The notes beneath the pieces are model-generated. The model was not told the DNA's origin, did not search any database, and saw nothing but the letters and a program-made list of their open reading frames with translations. From positions 732,889 to 796,888 of the forward strand of contig BCJJ01000010.1 of NCBI GenBank assembly GCA_039545355.1: a stretch of 64,000 nucleotides of DNA. Direction: 5' to 3'. This stretch comes from Trichosporon coremiiforme. Its lineage: Eukaryota > Basidiomycota > Tremellomycetes > Trichosporonales > Trichosporonaceae. Of this stretch, positions 47,352 to 57,360 are shown in pieces. The first letter of the stretch is position 1. Every line of letters starts with the position of its first letter. The position numbers were made by a program, and so were the translations under genes.

Positions 47352-48565
47352 ATGTCGGCCCCGTCCCAACCGCAGCCGACCGACACTCCCGCCCAGGCGC
47401 AGCAGCAGCCCTCGGACGCCCCGCCAGTGTACGGCTCCCCTCCGTCCAACTTTGAGGCGCAGCAGCCGAAGAACATGTACGGGCAGCCCGAGGGCGGACC
47501 GCACGTCATGTCCACCAGTGACCAGAATGAGGGCAACGACGCCGCTGCCGAGAAGCTTGTCCGCGAGTTTGAAGCATACGACTTTGGCAACGACGCCGAC
47601 TTCCGGGTATGTAGAGTGGGCCGGGTGCTTGGAGTGGTTGGGCGAGGCGCGCCTTGGCGTTGAGTGCAGGGGCCGGGGGATCTGGGGCCTCCACCGCCGT
47701 TGCCGTCCTGTTCCACCCACCGGGGGTCGCAACCGAGACCGAGCCAGCCACGTTCCGCGGCGAAGCTAGTGACGGTGGTGCATCAGCTGACGAACAGAAA
47801 GGTCTTCCCGCGATTCTGAAGCAGGCCATGGGCAAGTCTGCTGACATCGACGCGATCATCGGCCGCGCGCAGTGGTTCTACTTTGGCAAGCTGCGCGGCG
47901 TGTCCGTCCCCTTCGAGGTGTACCGCAAGTACAGGACGGGCGAGCTCGAGTCGCGCCCGATGGGCACGAGCAAGAAGTTTGGCTCTCTCATGTCTGGCGG
48001 CCAGGGGGGTCTTACTGACTCTGGCTCCGGGACGACGCAGGGATCATCGCAGGGGCGGGGACCATCAGGCGCCGGGGCCATCGGTGCAGCGGCTGGCGGC
48101 GCAACACAGTCGCAGGCTCAAGCGGAACAGGGGCGGAAGGGCTCGGCTTCAGTGCATGGCGAGGGTATCAGTGTCGTTTCGGCTGAGGACGATATCGCCG
48201 TTACGCGCGCCGCGGTCGTGGTCGAGAGTTCCGGTGTCCAGGCGGCGGGCACGGCGGGCGAGCCGAGCAACGACATGCCGTTCGACCAGGTCGTGCGCCT
48301 CATCCAGGAGGGACGCGCGAATGAGGTCCCCCGCAAGGTGGTCCCGGAGGGGCTGAACGACGAGCCCGCGAGTCAGAGCAAGATGGCCCCGAGGAGGAAG
48401 CCGTGGGAGACCGCGGCGGCTGCGGGCTCGTCAGAGCCTGCTGCAGCCCCTGCCTCGACCTCTGCCCCCGTTCCCGACGCTGCGTCCTCGGCCGCTCCTG
48501 CCCAGACCGCGGGATCACCAACCCGGCTTCAGGGAGAACAGCATCAGCAGGCCCCGGCGCAGTAA
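47352..48565 (+). CDS. KPWE-motif protein, Pex39/Yjr012c-like candidate
   Basis: Two exons: 47352-47606 and 47798-48565, 340 aa. The intron is 191 nt. Across the junction lies a helical domain: FEAYDFGNDADFR, then KGLPAILKQ, then IIGRAQWFYFGK. After a Gly/Gln/Ala-rich linker comes MPFDQVVRLIQEGRANEVP, ending in RRKPWET. The pattern of FxxVVxLIQxG followed by a terminal KPWE is that of the Pfam KPWE domain of fungal Yjr012c and some Pex14/Pex13-related proteins. Yjr012c and human C6ORF226 have recently been described as Pex39, a cofactor for Pex7-dependent peroxisomal import. I infer a peroxisomal biogenesis role. The first 85 residues are Pro/Gln-rich and disordered. The C-terminal tail after KPWE is low complexity. 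Confidence 0.68.
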
Positions 48566-48669
48566 CGACTTAGCAAAGACGTAGGAATTCTATAGAACTA
48601 GGCCGGAAGGCAGTATCAATTGTATATCTAGCAACTCGTTGCTGGCTCGCGATGCTCGCTGGCGCTCGC

Positions 48670-50145
48670 TTAGCAGCCGCAGGGACACTCCATGCCCTCC
48701 TCGAGGAGACCCTCGACGCGCTCAGCCCGCTCGGCGACCTTGTCAATGGCCGCGCGGAGGATGGCCTTCTGCCCTGATGTTGTCAGCTCAAGTCCCCAAA
48801 GCCTTCAAGCTGCAGTGTGGGCAGAGAATGCAACTCACCATCCCTGTAGACTTTGCAGTTCTGCACAACCTCTTCCCGGCACCCCTCCGTGTCGGGTTCA
48901 GAAATAGCCATGAGCTTTCCCTCGAGCATACTCCCGAGCATGCCTAACACTTCAGCCTCGAGCTCGAGTTCTGCCTCCTCATGAGCGTGTGCGGCGTGCT
49001 CATCTTCCTCGTCGTCATGATCATGTTCCTCCCCCCCTCCGAGCAGAATCCTGACCACCTTGAGCAGCTCTTGCGGCAACTCTCCGTCCGTACCCACGAC
49101 AAACCTCTGCTTCATGTCCAACTTTTCCCGCTCCAGCTTAGCGAGCACCTCGGGGGGAGCAGCACCGCCGAGTTTGAGGCCCAGCGTATCGTCGGGATTC
49201 GGGGAGAGGGTGAAAGCGTAGCCATGCAAAAGCTCTTCGTTCGGTTTCGGGCCGTAGTTGTTGAAGATCTGGCCAGAGACTTCAGAGCCGGCGACAAAGT
49301 TGATCGATTCGACACCAGCGGGAGAGGCGCCGGAGAGCCAAGTGATCTTGGTTCCGCGGGCGTGGTTCAGCAGGTCCAGCCCTGGTGCCAACACGGGCTC
49401 TGACTCCTTCAAGCCCTTCGCCGCTTCGCCCGTCAGGAGCATGTTCGGGAAAGAGCGCGAGGAGAGATACGTGCCTACTGCGAGGTAGCGATCCCTTTCA
49501 CGTCAGCTAAGCACACCGAGGAGGACATACCAGGTCAGACCCTCGTCCAGCTCTTGCACCTTCTTCGACTCTTCCTGCCACTCGCGTTTGCGCTCCTGCG
49601 AGCCTGGGAGCAGGTTCGTGCCCGTCAGCAGGGCCAGCTCCTTCTCCGTGTAGTACAGCGGCGTGACCGGCGGCGGGGGGAGGGAGTCGATGTATGGTCC
49701 GTGGACGAGCGCGTCGCTGCGGTCAGCTAAACTGGAGATTCTGGCAGCTCTGGCTTCCTCCTTTCACTGGAGCGGGTAGGAACAGGTGATACGTACTGGG
49801 TCTCCTTCTTGTTCGCGTACACCCAGTGCAGGCTCACATACGCCGCAATCAGCATGCGCGCGGACCAGCCCTCAAAGTCCTTCTCGGGGTAGATCTCCTT
49901 CAGCGCACGCTTGGCCGAGACAGAGGAGATGGCCAGCTCGCAAGGACACGAGATGAGGACGGCGTCGGCCGCGATCGGTGAGGAGGCGTAGAGCCCGATG
50001 CCGCTTTCCTTCTCTGAGTGTGTCAGCTGGAACGCACGAGACAACCGCTTTTGGACGTACCATCGCGCACCTCGGCCGAGGGGTGGACGTAGCCGCCCTT
50101 TTGCTGGAACCAGGCCAGGAAGGAGTGCACGGCGTCCAGCGACAT
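48670..50145 (-). CDS. SET-domain lysine methyltransferase (Rubisco LSMT/Rkm type)
   Basis: Five exons: 50145-50061, 50013-49797, 49716-49531, 49494-48839 and 48773-48670, 415 aa. The split SET domain begins with GIGLYASSPIAADAVLISCP. It continues after the inserted iSET region with LAPGLDLLNHARGTKITW and FNNYGPKPNEELLHGYAF, which carry the cofactor-binding NH and the NYG/ELL motifs of the LSMT/SETD3/SETD6/Rkm class. The C-terminal helical substrate-binding region contains an acidic His-rich loop (HDHDDEEDEHAAHAHEE). The protein ends with the unusual ECPCGC. Fungal relatives methylate ribosomal proteins or elongation factors; the substrate here cannot be told. The gene converges with the KPWE gene, 104 bp between the stop codons. 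Confidence 0.85.
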
Positions 50146-50456
50146 GGTGTTGGGTTTGAGAGAGGAGTGTGGAGGTTGGAGGTCCAGTCGAGAAGTAGAC
50201 TTCTGGACTTTTTGGGAGAGGACAGGAACGCGGACGTGACGTGCTGATAACGCACGTGGGCGTGCGGGGCTCCAACATCCCGGTGGTGGAGGTGATCCTG
50301 TGAGCCCTCTACCTGAGGGGCAATATGTGCGGAGTCATGTACCAGAATGCGTGCATAGTACACTCATAGTAGATACAAGTAGGCAGCCTAAGATCAACTC
50401 AAGAAAGAAGCCTCTGCGCCCTGAAATAACGCAGGGGGGACGACTACTTCTTGCCT
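50146..50456. promoter_or_regulatory. Upstream region of the SET gene
   Basis: These 311 bp between the SET gene start and the end of the unresolved minus-strand coding segment should hold the SET gene promoter. I see no motif worth naming. Confidence 0.4.
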
Positions 50457-51080
50457 CTACATTTCTTCAATGACTTGTCCGGAAGGCTGGCTGGTCTTGG
50501 TAGCAACGTAAATCTCGGGCTCCTTGAACGCCTCAGGAATCTTGACGCGCTCGAGAGTCTCGAGAAACGCTGAAATCTCCTCTTTGTAAGCGTCCTTGGC
50601 GGCCAGATTCAGGGCAGCAGCGCGACACACTTTGCTTTCTTCGACCGGCTGCCAGGGAGCTGGGACCCGGTTCCCCCGCTTCGGTGATAACGAGTCGCAG
50701 TTCCAATCCTCGCTGGTGCAATCATCTTTCCAGTAAGCGTGCTCGGCATAGGCGGAACCGAAGCGGCCGAGGACTGTTTGCGGGAAGGGGATGTAACCAG
50801 GGGGAGGTGGCGGTGGGGGATTAGACAGATACTACGAGTTCATCCAGAGGTTAAGCGCATCACGAACGAACCAGTACACGTGCCCGAACTCAGGAGGAGC
50901 TGTGCCCGCGTCCGCCCGGGAGTTACACGCAATGTCTCGCATGCCTGCCGTTAGTACTGCTGCCTCCGTTGTAAAACTGAACGCACCCTTGCATAGGTCT
51001 GCTCGATGGCTATATCTGTCGAACACCTGTAGTGCAGAAAACCTCTGGGTCCGTCCTTGCCGAACACCTGTCGCTGGCAC
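50457..51080 (-). pseudogene. Unresolved coding-like segment, possibly eroded gene
   Basis: The minus-strand frame from 50831 to the TAG at 50459-50457 encodes a coding-like sequence. It includes PPPPPPPGYIPFPQ, GRFGSAYAEHAYWKDDC and FLETLERVKIPEAFKEPEIY, ending VIEEM. The same frame continues upstream across an in-frame TAG (50834-50832) into PPEFGHVYWFVRDALNLWMN. The only obvious intron spanning the stop (62 nt, donor GTAGTA, acceptor ACAG) would shift the frame. There is no ATG between the stop and the C-terminal Met. Either this is a gene with an intron I could not resolve, or a gene broken by a nonsense change. I do not recognise the family. Confidence 0.35.
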
Positions 51081-51452
51081 TCAAACCATGTGCTTGATGT
51101 TAGCTTTTAATCAAGCCCAAACTCGCATTTCGTAGACCTTTGTGTGGGGCTCCGAATGCCATTTGGACGGAGGACTGAAGAGAAGGCATGTGCGACATGG
51201 GAATGATGGCTGACGAGGCTACGCTAAGGCTACTGGAGCGGTTGGAGACAGAGCCATTCTGACCCACGCTTTCTTCCCAGATTATCAGGCTGAGAAAGCT
51301 GAACAACCTGGATGTACAATGCACAACTTGCAACTCTTCACTGACCTCGTCAGGAGTACTCGAAGTACTCGATGCAACGCAAGGACAAGACCGAGAACGA
51401 GACGTGGAAGAGATATGCTTACATAGATTATACTTCAAGACCGAGCACCCAT
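51081..51452. other. Region between unresolved segment and 257-aa gene
   Basis: A minus-strand frame (to 51438) is open and contains splice-like signals: a CTAAC branch followed by AG at about 51083. Upstream exons of the unresolved locus could lie here. Several frames are equally plausible, so I assign no exon. Confidence 0.3.
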
Positions 51453-52274
51453 CTAGATGATTTCTACACTAATAGTACAACAGGACTGGCGGGAGAGCGT
51501 CTCGGGCCTCGACTGCCACGGCAGGAATCCCCAGGCTTCGGCCATGGTCTCGTCGACCGTCTGCTGGGGCACGAGGGTCGGCAGCGGGCGGGGCCCGGCG
51601 AACTCCAGGTCGAGGGGTGTCGGCTGGAGGTTGCTGGCGTCGTACGTCTCTGGCTCAATGTACGCCAGCATGTCGAGCAGCGCCTCCATCTCGGCCTCCT
51701 CCGGGGTGAGCTCTGGCGCGGGGGCGAGCGGCGCGGGCAGAGCAGGCGGGGCGAGCGGCGCAACGGGGCCCTGCAGGAGCTGGCGGATGCGGTCTCCGTG
51801 GGGCCCCACGCGCACGACCAGGGTGAGGGACCACGCGAGTGGCGCGTTCGGATCCGTCGACGCTGAAAGTCAGGCTCCGGTCACATCGATGGAGAAGAAG
51901 GGTTACTCACCTGCGTTGTCGAAGACTGCCTGGCAGTTCAGGACGTCAGCGAAGAAATTGCTGATCACCTGCCGCCGGGTGGGGCAGATGATCTTGTCGC
52001 ACGCATGCAGTGCGACGCGCGCCTCCGCCTCCACCCCGGCGGCGAGTGGGTACAGCAGGCACTGCACCTGCAGGCAGCTCCAGAGCTCTTCGAACCGCGA
52101 CTGGTTCACGAAGACGACGGGCTCCCAGGGTACGATGACCCTGTACTCTGCAGTGCGCACGGCCGGAGCCGCGAGGAGCTGCATGGGGGCAGCGGGTGTG
52201 GGAGCGGGGGCTGCGGGAGCAGCGGGCAGGTGGGAGCGCGCCATGGGCGCATCGAGAGAGGAGAAGGTAGACAT
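51453..52274 (-). CDS. Unidentified 257-aa protein
   Basis: Two exons: 52274-51911 and 51862-51453; the 48-nt intron has a CTGAC branch site 4 nt before the terminal CAG and keeps frame. I do not recognise the family. After an Ala/Pro-rich N-terminus, a compact mixed domain spans about residues 40-150, with YRVIVPWEPVVFVNQSRFEE, LHACDKIICPTRRQ and WSLTLVVRVGPHGDRIRQLL. Three Cys residues in the middle could be structural. An acidic helical segment (TPEEAEMEALLDMLAYIEPE) resembles a short activation or interaction motif. No signal peptide or membrane segment is visible. The ordered middle and correct splicing make it a likely real gene. Confidence 0.65.
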
Positions 52275-54096
52275 GGCGAGTGGAATATGAGAGGAGAGTG
52301 GGAGTAGAGTGGTTATGGAAGAGGAAGTGGGGAAAGAAGTTGAAGTTGTTGACTTCGACGACCACCAAGGCGTTCCTTTTGTATGCGCTCCGCGGGGGGG
52401 GGAGCAAGGGCGGTCGGCCCTCGTACTGCTGGTCTGCGGCCGTTCACATGCGCTGCCACCAGCTTCCTGCCCTTCCACCGTCCCCATGTGCCCTCAGAGC
52501 TGGAAGCCGGGGAGAAAGCTGTTCCGCATGCCTGACTCGCACACGCTCGTGGGCCACGCTCCCGTGAACGGGAAGCCTTCGACACACGACCTAGCGCGAC
52601 GCTAGGACGTCACTGACCTGCGGTCTGCGGCAGGCAAGATGATCGAGATTTTTGGCCCGGAGTAACCCTGTTCCATAGAGCATTCACGAGCTAACTAGCC
52701 AGCGCAACATGCCCATCCGACGAGCAGAACCAGCAGACAGCGTCATGTCCAGGAACCGACGCCATAAGCTACAAATAACTTTCGGGCTTGGCATTGCTGG
52801 GCTTATCGGGGATGCACAGCTGCGAGGTGGGTTCACGGGACCTCGTCCTGTGCTGCAGCGCGCAGGTGCGGGCAAATGCGCAGAGCTGAGTTCCTCCGCC
52901 GCCCACGGTGCTGTGTAAGATCTGGACCCATCCGGGCGACAGGAAATAGGAACGCGCCCAGCTAGGGGCGCTGCGTGGGCCGGATCGAGTGTAAACAAAC
53001 ATTGGTGAGCTGTAATAGGGCACCGGCGTACACGCGCGAGAAGAATTCACGCTCAGCACTTGGCCGTGTACAATGGAGGCTCAGCAGTTAAGTGTCAGCA
53101 GTTCCTCATCGGAAAGACGTCCTTCAGCGCGCTGTTGCCCCCCTGACAGCAGCGGAGGCACCCATCTTCACACAGAAAATTTGTTTTCTCTCCTAGGGCA
53201 ACCCTCATTACGCGAAGAGGTCTGTTAGCGTGCTGTGGGATTGGAAACCGCGGGAAGAGGTCAAATGCGACGAGGTGAATCGAAAGGCGGTTCGCACTCG
53301 TGTGGTGCCTGGCGCTGCCTGCCATCTGCCATCTTCTGCCGTGGGATCTTCGTAACCTAGATCATGCCATGCCAAGAGCTTTGTACGGCAAATCCGGCGA
53401 AGGCATCGGACCTGCACGGACATGCAGCCGCAGACGGAGTCGGAGCAGGGCCGTGGCGGAAGTCCTGGGTCATGACCGAAAGACATTGTTCGATCGAGGA
53501 ATAGAGGCAGCGCTACCTAGGCGGGTCAGTGCTATGGACGGTTGCGAAGGCGGCACCTCAGCTGAAACGAGCCAAACAAGCGTGCCTAATATCCCTGATG
53601 AGTTCTGGCGTCCTATTCACGGGAAGCATTAGTGCCGCTTCGCTGCCACATGATGCCTCATTAGCATGCTAAGAAAGCGAACTAGGTCCAAAATATCTGC
53701 CTAAGGCCAAAATAACTGCCCCATTCGCCCTCAACCTAAGCTGGCTGATTGTTGTACTTCTTCTTCGGACACTTTTTCTTCGTTTTTGCTATCCGATTAG
53801 ACGTCCTGTAGTCAATATGCACCGCGGTCTTAGATTTTGAAGTTATTCTGCTGAAACTGTCGCATCCGCCACGAATCTCGGGCAAGTCCGACAACGGGTG
53901 CGGGCGAGTTCGGCCAACGCCGGGCCGACATTGCACCGAGCCCGTTGCCGCGCTATACCGCGCTGCCTGCGGCCTCCACCTCCACCGGTAAGTCGGCAAG
54001 GCTGTCTGCCCACCGTCGCCCAGCTCCGTCGTCATCCTTAGCTCCCTCCTCCCCGATCTCCCTCCTCCTTCCTCTTCATCACTCATACACGCAAAC
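52275..54096. other. 1.8-kb region without supportable gene
   Basis: The left part should be the promoter of the 257-aa gene and the right part the promoter of the aldolase gene. A CT-rich run (about 54040-54080, CTCCTTCCTCTTCATC type) directly precedes the aldolase ATG. An ACCTAGGCG-like context and other short frames near 53300-53630 have no domain content. Confidence 0.5.
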
Positions 54097-54989
54097 ATGG
54101 CTTCGACAATGTCCCAGCGCGCCGTGCTCAAGTCCGCCCTCGCCGCGGGCGAGAAGGGTATCGGATACTGGCTCACGATCTCGGGTCCCGCCGTGGTGCG
54201 CGCTCTGACTGGAATCGGCGGCTTCAACTGGGTCCTGATTGACGGCGAGCACGGCCAGATCGGGGACAAGGACTTTTACGAGCTCTCCTGCGCCGTCGCT
54301 GCTGCTGGCGCGAGCCCTATTGTCCGCGTACCCAACGCAGAGGAGTGGATGGTCAAGCGCGCGCTCGACTGTGGAGCTCACGGTATCATGACGCCGATGT
54401 GCCATTCTGCTGTGAGTCCGGCGCGACAGCGCCGCCATACCCACCGAGAAGGTGGTATGCTGATCCCAAGGGAAGGAGAGTGCGCTGACAGTCCCAGGAA
54501 GACGCCAAGCGCGTCGTCGCCTGGAACAAGTACCCGCCTACTGGAACGCGCGGATTCGGCCCGATGTTTTCAGGCCACGCCTTCGGCGTCAGCGAGGGCG
54601 AGTATGCCCAGAACGCCGACTCGGAATGCCTGGTCATGGTGCAGATCGAGTCGCAGCGCGGTGTCGACAATGTCGAGGAGATCGCGGCTGTGCCCGGACT
54701 CGACGTGCTCTTCGTCGGTCCCTTCGACCTGAGCAAGAGCATGAACGTCCCCTTCGGCTCGAAAGAGCACCAGGACGCTATCGCGCGCATCCTGAAGGCT
54801 GCCCATGACAATGGAAAGACGGCTGCTATCTTCTGCTCCAATGGAGAGCAGGCGAGGATGAGGTTGGAGCAGGGATTCGACATGGTTAGCATCCACACTG
54901 ACATTGGTGTCATTGTCCAGGGCATGACTAGGGAATTGGGCATTGCGACGGGCAAGACGCAGGAGAAGAAGAGTGGGGGATACTCGTAG
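54097..54989 (+). CDS. HpcH/HpaI aldolase-family protein
   Basis: Two exons: 54097-54411 and 54498-54989, 268 aa, normal length. The TIM-barrel family landmarks are FNWVLIDGEHGQI with the conserved Asp/Glu/His, SPIVRVP, CGAHGIMTPM, the metal-binding Glu in VQIESQRGVDNVEEIAAV, and VLFVGPFDLSKSM. Members catalyse retro-aldol cleavage of 4-hydroxy-2-oxo acids, using a divalent metal, to pyruvate and an aldehyde. The natural substrate here is unknown. In fungi such genes often act in catabolism of aromatic or sugar acids. There is no targeting signal, and a cytosolic location is likely. A second in-frame Met (residue 5) is possible as start. Confidence 0.9.
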
Positions 54990-55336
54990 AGAGAGAAGGT
55001 TCTGAGAAGTGCAATGCATAGGATAGAATATTGCGTTGGGGCTGGCGGCGGTTATGTGCCGGCCGCTTGAGCGAACCTGCTGAGACTGCAATGAGCGGCA
55101 GGCTCCTCGCTGTCTGGTCAGCTTGGAAATTGGAGCTTGGCAGCTTATTAACTCACACGTCGCAGATGTCCACGCAGGTGACTCATCGCGCAGTCTTCAC
55201 CTCATCTGAGAGCTGCGGTTGGCTCGCTTTCGCGGCTCGTGAGCTATGGAGCTGCTCGAGCCGTTCTCCATCGTGCGCCTGTGGTCACGCGCAGATTGTT
55301 GAATAATTTCCGATGTAGACCTGAACTAAGTCACGA
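54990..55336. other. Convergent intergenic region
   Basis: These 347 bp between the aldolase stop (+) and the MRM2 stop (-) should contain both 3' ends. Nothing else is evident. Confidence 0.5.
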
Positions 55337-56350
55337 TCACATCTTGAGTCCTGAGCGGCCCTTGTACCCCAGACAGACCCAGTACGCCTCAGCGCTCTCC
55401 GATCGTGAACTCTTCGGCTTATCCGTGATAACGCGCTGGAAGGAAGGCTCGAGGTGCTGTTTCCGGAACCGAACGAGATCGGGGTGCTCGAAGAACTTGA
55501 GTCTGCGTGCGTTAGCTGATCCGTCAACATTTCGAAGCTCACGCCATGGCACCTCCGGGCTTCAGGACTGAGTGCGCAAACTCGGTAGCCGCCTCGACGA
55601 GATCGAGCGACGCCTGCGTGTCCCGCGCCTTCACGCCTGACATCGCCGCCATCATGTCCGAGAGCACGGTGTCGGCTTTGGCGGGCTTTTGCCGCGGGTT
55701 TCGGGGCTGCTCAGCGCTGTCTTCGAAGGCCTTGTTCCCCTCCTCGGCAGCTGGCTCCAAGATGGTGGTCTCGGAGGCATCGGGTGGCGCAGCGGCTGCA
55801 GTCTCCGCCGCCTTCCTCTCCTTCCTCGACGGCGTCGGTCCTTCGCCTGGCCGCAGCAAATCCCGGACAGCCTTCTGCACCTCCGGAGTCAAGAAGTCGC
55901 CCTGAAGCGTCTTGACGCCGGGCATCGGGTCAATGGGGAGCAGGTCGACAGCCACAACCTTCTTGACGCGTTTCGAGCGAGCTGCAACTTGACTCCATCC
56001 CCCTGGTGCGGCTCCCAGATCGACGATGTTCCCGCGCAGGATACGATACTTCGCGTCGAGCTCCTGAATCTTGAAGCCGGAGCGGGCGCGCAGTGGCTCT
56101 CCGGTTATGCCGAGGACGTCGGCTGGGGTTAGCTTTCCTGAAGGTGGTCGACCAGCTGTGGCCGAGACAGGAGGGGTGCAGGGAGGAAGAACTGGCAGCA
56201 AGGGGGAAGAGGAAGGGGAGACTCACGATCGTCATCGAAGTCGAGCGACACCTGCGCCGCAGCGCGCGCACGCACGAAGGGGTCTCGAGCCTGGCGTGCG
56301 AGCCAGCGTCCCGATGAGGACGCCTTGAGAGCCGAGCGCGTCGCAAACAT
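55337..56350 (-). CDS. MRM2: Mitochondrial rRNA 2'-O-methyltransferase Mrm2 (FtsJ/RrmJ)
   Basis: Three exons: 56350-56227, 56122-55543 and 55502-55337, 289 aa. The N-terminus (MFATRSALKASSSGRWLARQ) is basic and Ser-rich, like a mitochondrial presequence. FtsJ motifs follow: RARSGFKIQELDAKY with the first catalytic Lys, VDLGAAPGGWSQVA for AdoMet, VVAVDLLPIDP, then LSDMMAAMSG with the catalytic Asp, LKPGG, and LKFFEH. Orthologues methylate a uridine in the peptidyl-transferase loop of mitochondrial large-subunit rRNA. About residues 134-188 form a Lys/Ala/Glu-rich insertion between the LQGDF strand and the LSDMM strand, absent from bacterial FtsJ. The acceptor of exon 2 could instead lie 15 nt upstream, adding five residues in frame. 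The gene shares a 207-bp promoter with SND2. Confidence 0.9.
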
Positions 56351-56557
56351 GAGGTTGCGGTGGAGGTCGAACTGGTGGAGGGCCAGGAGAAGAAATCTCG
56401 TGAGCAATTGCGGGGTATGAGTGCGGGGTAAGCTCCTCGAGCGGAACCTAATTTCCAAGTCGCCGGCCGGCACCGCCGCCACCGCTGCGATATGACGATC
56501 TGGAGCGATGTTCAGGCGACTTGTCATCGGCCAGCTCGTTCGACCACCTCATCCACC
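56351..56557. promoter_or_regulatory. Compact divergent promoter, MRM2 / SND2
   Basis: Only 207 bp separate the two start codons, so the two genes probably share one bidirectional promoter. No clear factor site is seen. Confidence 0.55.
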
Positions 56558-57245
56558 ATGGTACGTATCAGCTGGGCAGTCGCAGGACGGAGCTGACACA
56601 CAGGCCAACGCATCGTCGAAACGCATCTCTGCGGCCAACAAGGCAGCCCTGCGCAACCTCGCGCGCAACCTGTACCTCATCAACGCGCTCGCGCTCGGCG
56701 TCCGCTGGGTCAAGAGCAACGTGTATGGGCGACCGTTCCTGCCCAGCGGCTTTATTCTGTTCCTCCAAGTCGCGTCCGTTATTGCGACACTCGCGGTTTG
56801 GCGCTGGTTCGTCGCCATCGGCACGCCCCGCACCGACGCCAAGGGCAATGTCAAGGTTGGCGAGGATCTGGCTGGCGGCGGCGTCATCGAGCTCGCCTGG
56901 GACATGTGAGTGGAACTCTGGGGAGGGGGAAAGCTGGCAGATGTTTAGTGGATAGCTGACGTCAGGATCTACCTCACGTGGATCTGCACGCTCGGCTCGG
57001 CCCTCATCGGCTCGTGGTTCTGGTACCTCTTCCTGCTTATCCCGGCCTTTGGCGCATGGAAGATCTATGGCGTCGCAAAGCCGTTCCTCGGCATGTTCCT
57101 CCCTGGCATCTTTGGTGCGAAGGGCCCCAAGCCTGCTGCGCAGGAGCAGCAGGCCGCCCAGCCCGCCGAGTCCAAGAAGCAGGCTAAGCTCCGCGCCCGC
57201 ATGGAGCGCGGCGACAAGCGCGTCCAGCAGGTGCAACGCCGATAG
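56558..57245 (+). CDS. SND2: SRP-independent targeting protein Snd2 / TMEM208
   Basis: Three exons: 56558-56560, 56604-56905 and 56966-57245, 194 aa. The first coding exon is just the ATG; splicing gives MANASSKRISAANKAALRNL. Hydrophobic segments lie around LYLINALALGVRWV, GFILFLQVASVIATLAVW, IYLTWICTLGSALIGSWFWY and FLLIPAFGAWKIYG. They are followed by a basic Gln/Lys/Arg-rich cytosolic tail, as in Snd2/Env10 and TMEM208. The protein works in the ER membrane in the SND route for inserting proteins with central or C-terminal membrane segments. I chose this start because the spliced N-terminus matches the family, while the unspliced frame beginning at 56508 does not. Confidence 0.9.
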
Positions 57246-57360
57246 CGGGGCGGTCGCCGGGCCGCGACGTTTCGGTTGTGACGTCCGTTTCGTTTTAGAG
57301 GGGCAATTCTTGCATAGATGCACTATGATACAATGTACGCATTACTTGTACAAACAAACT

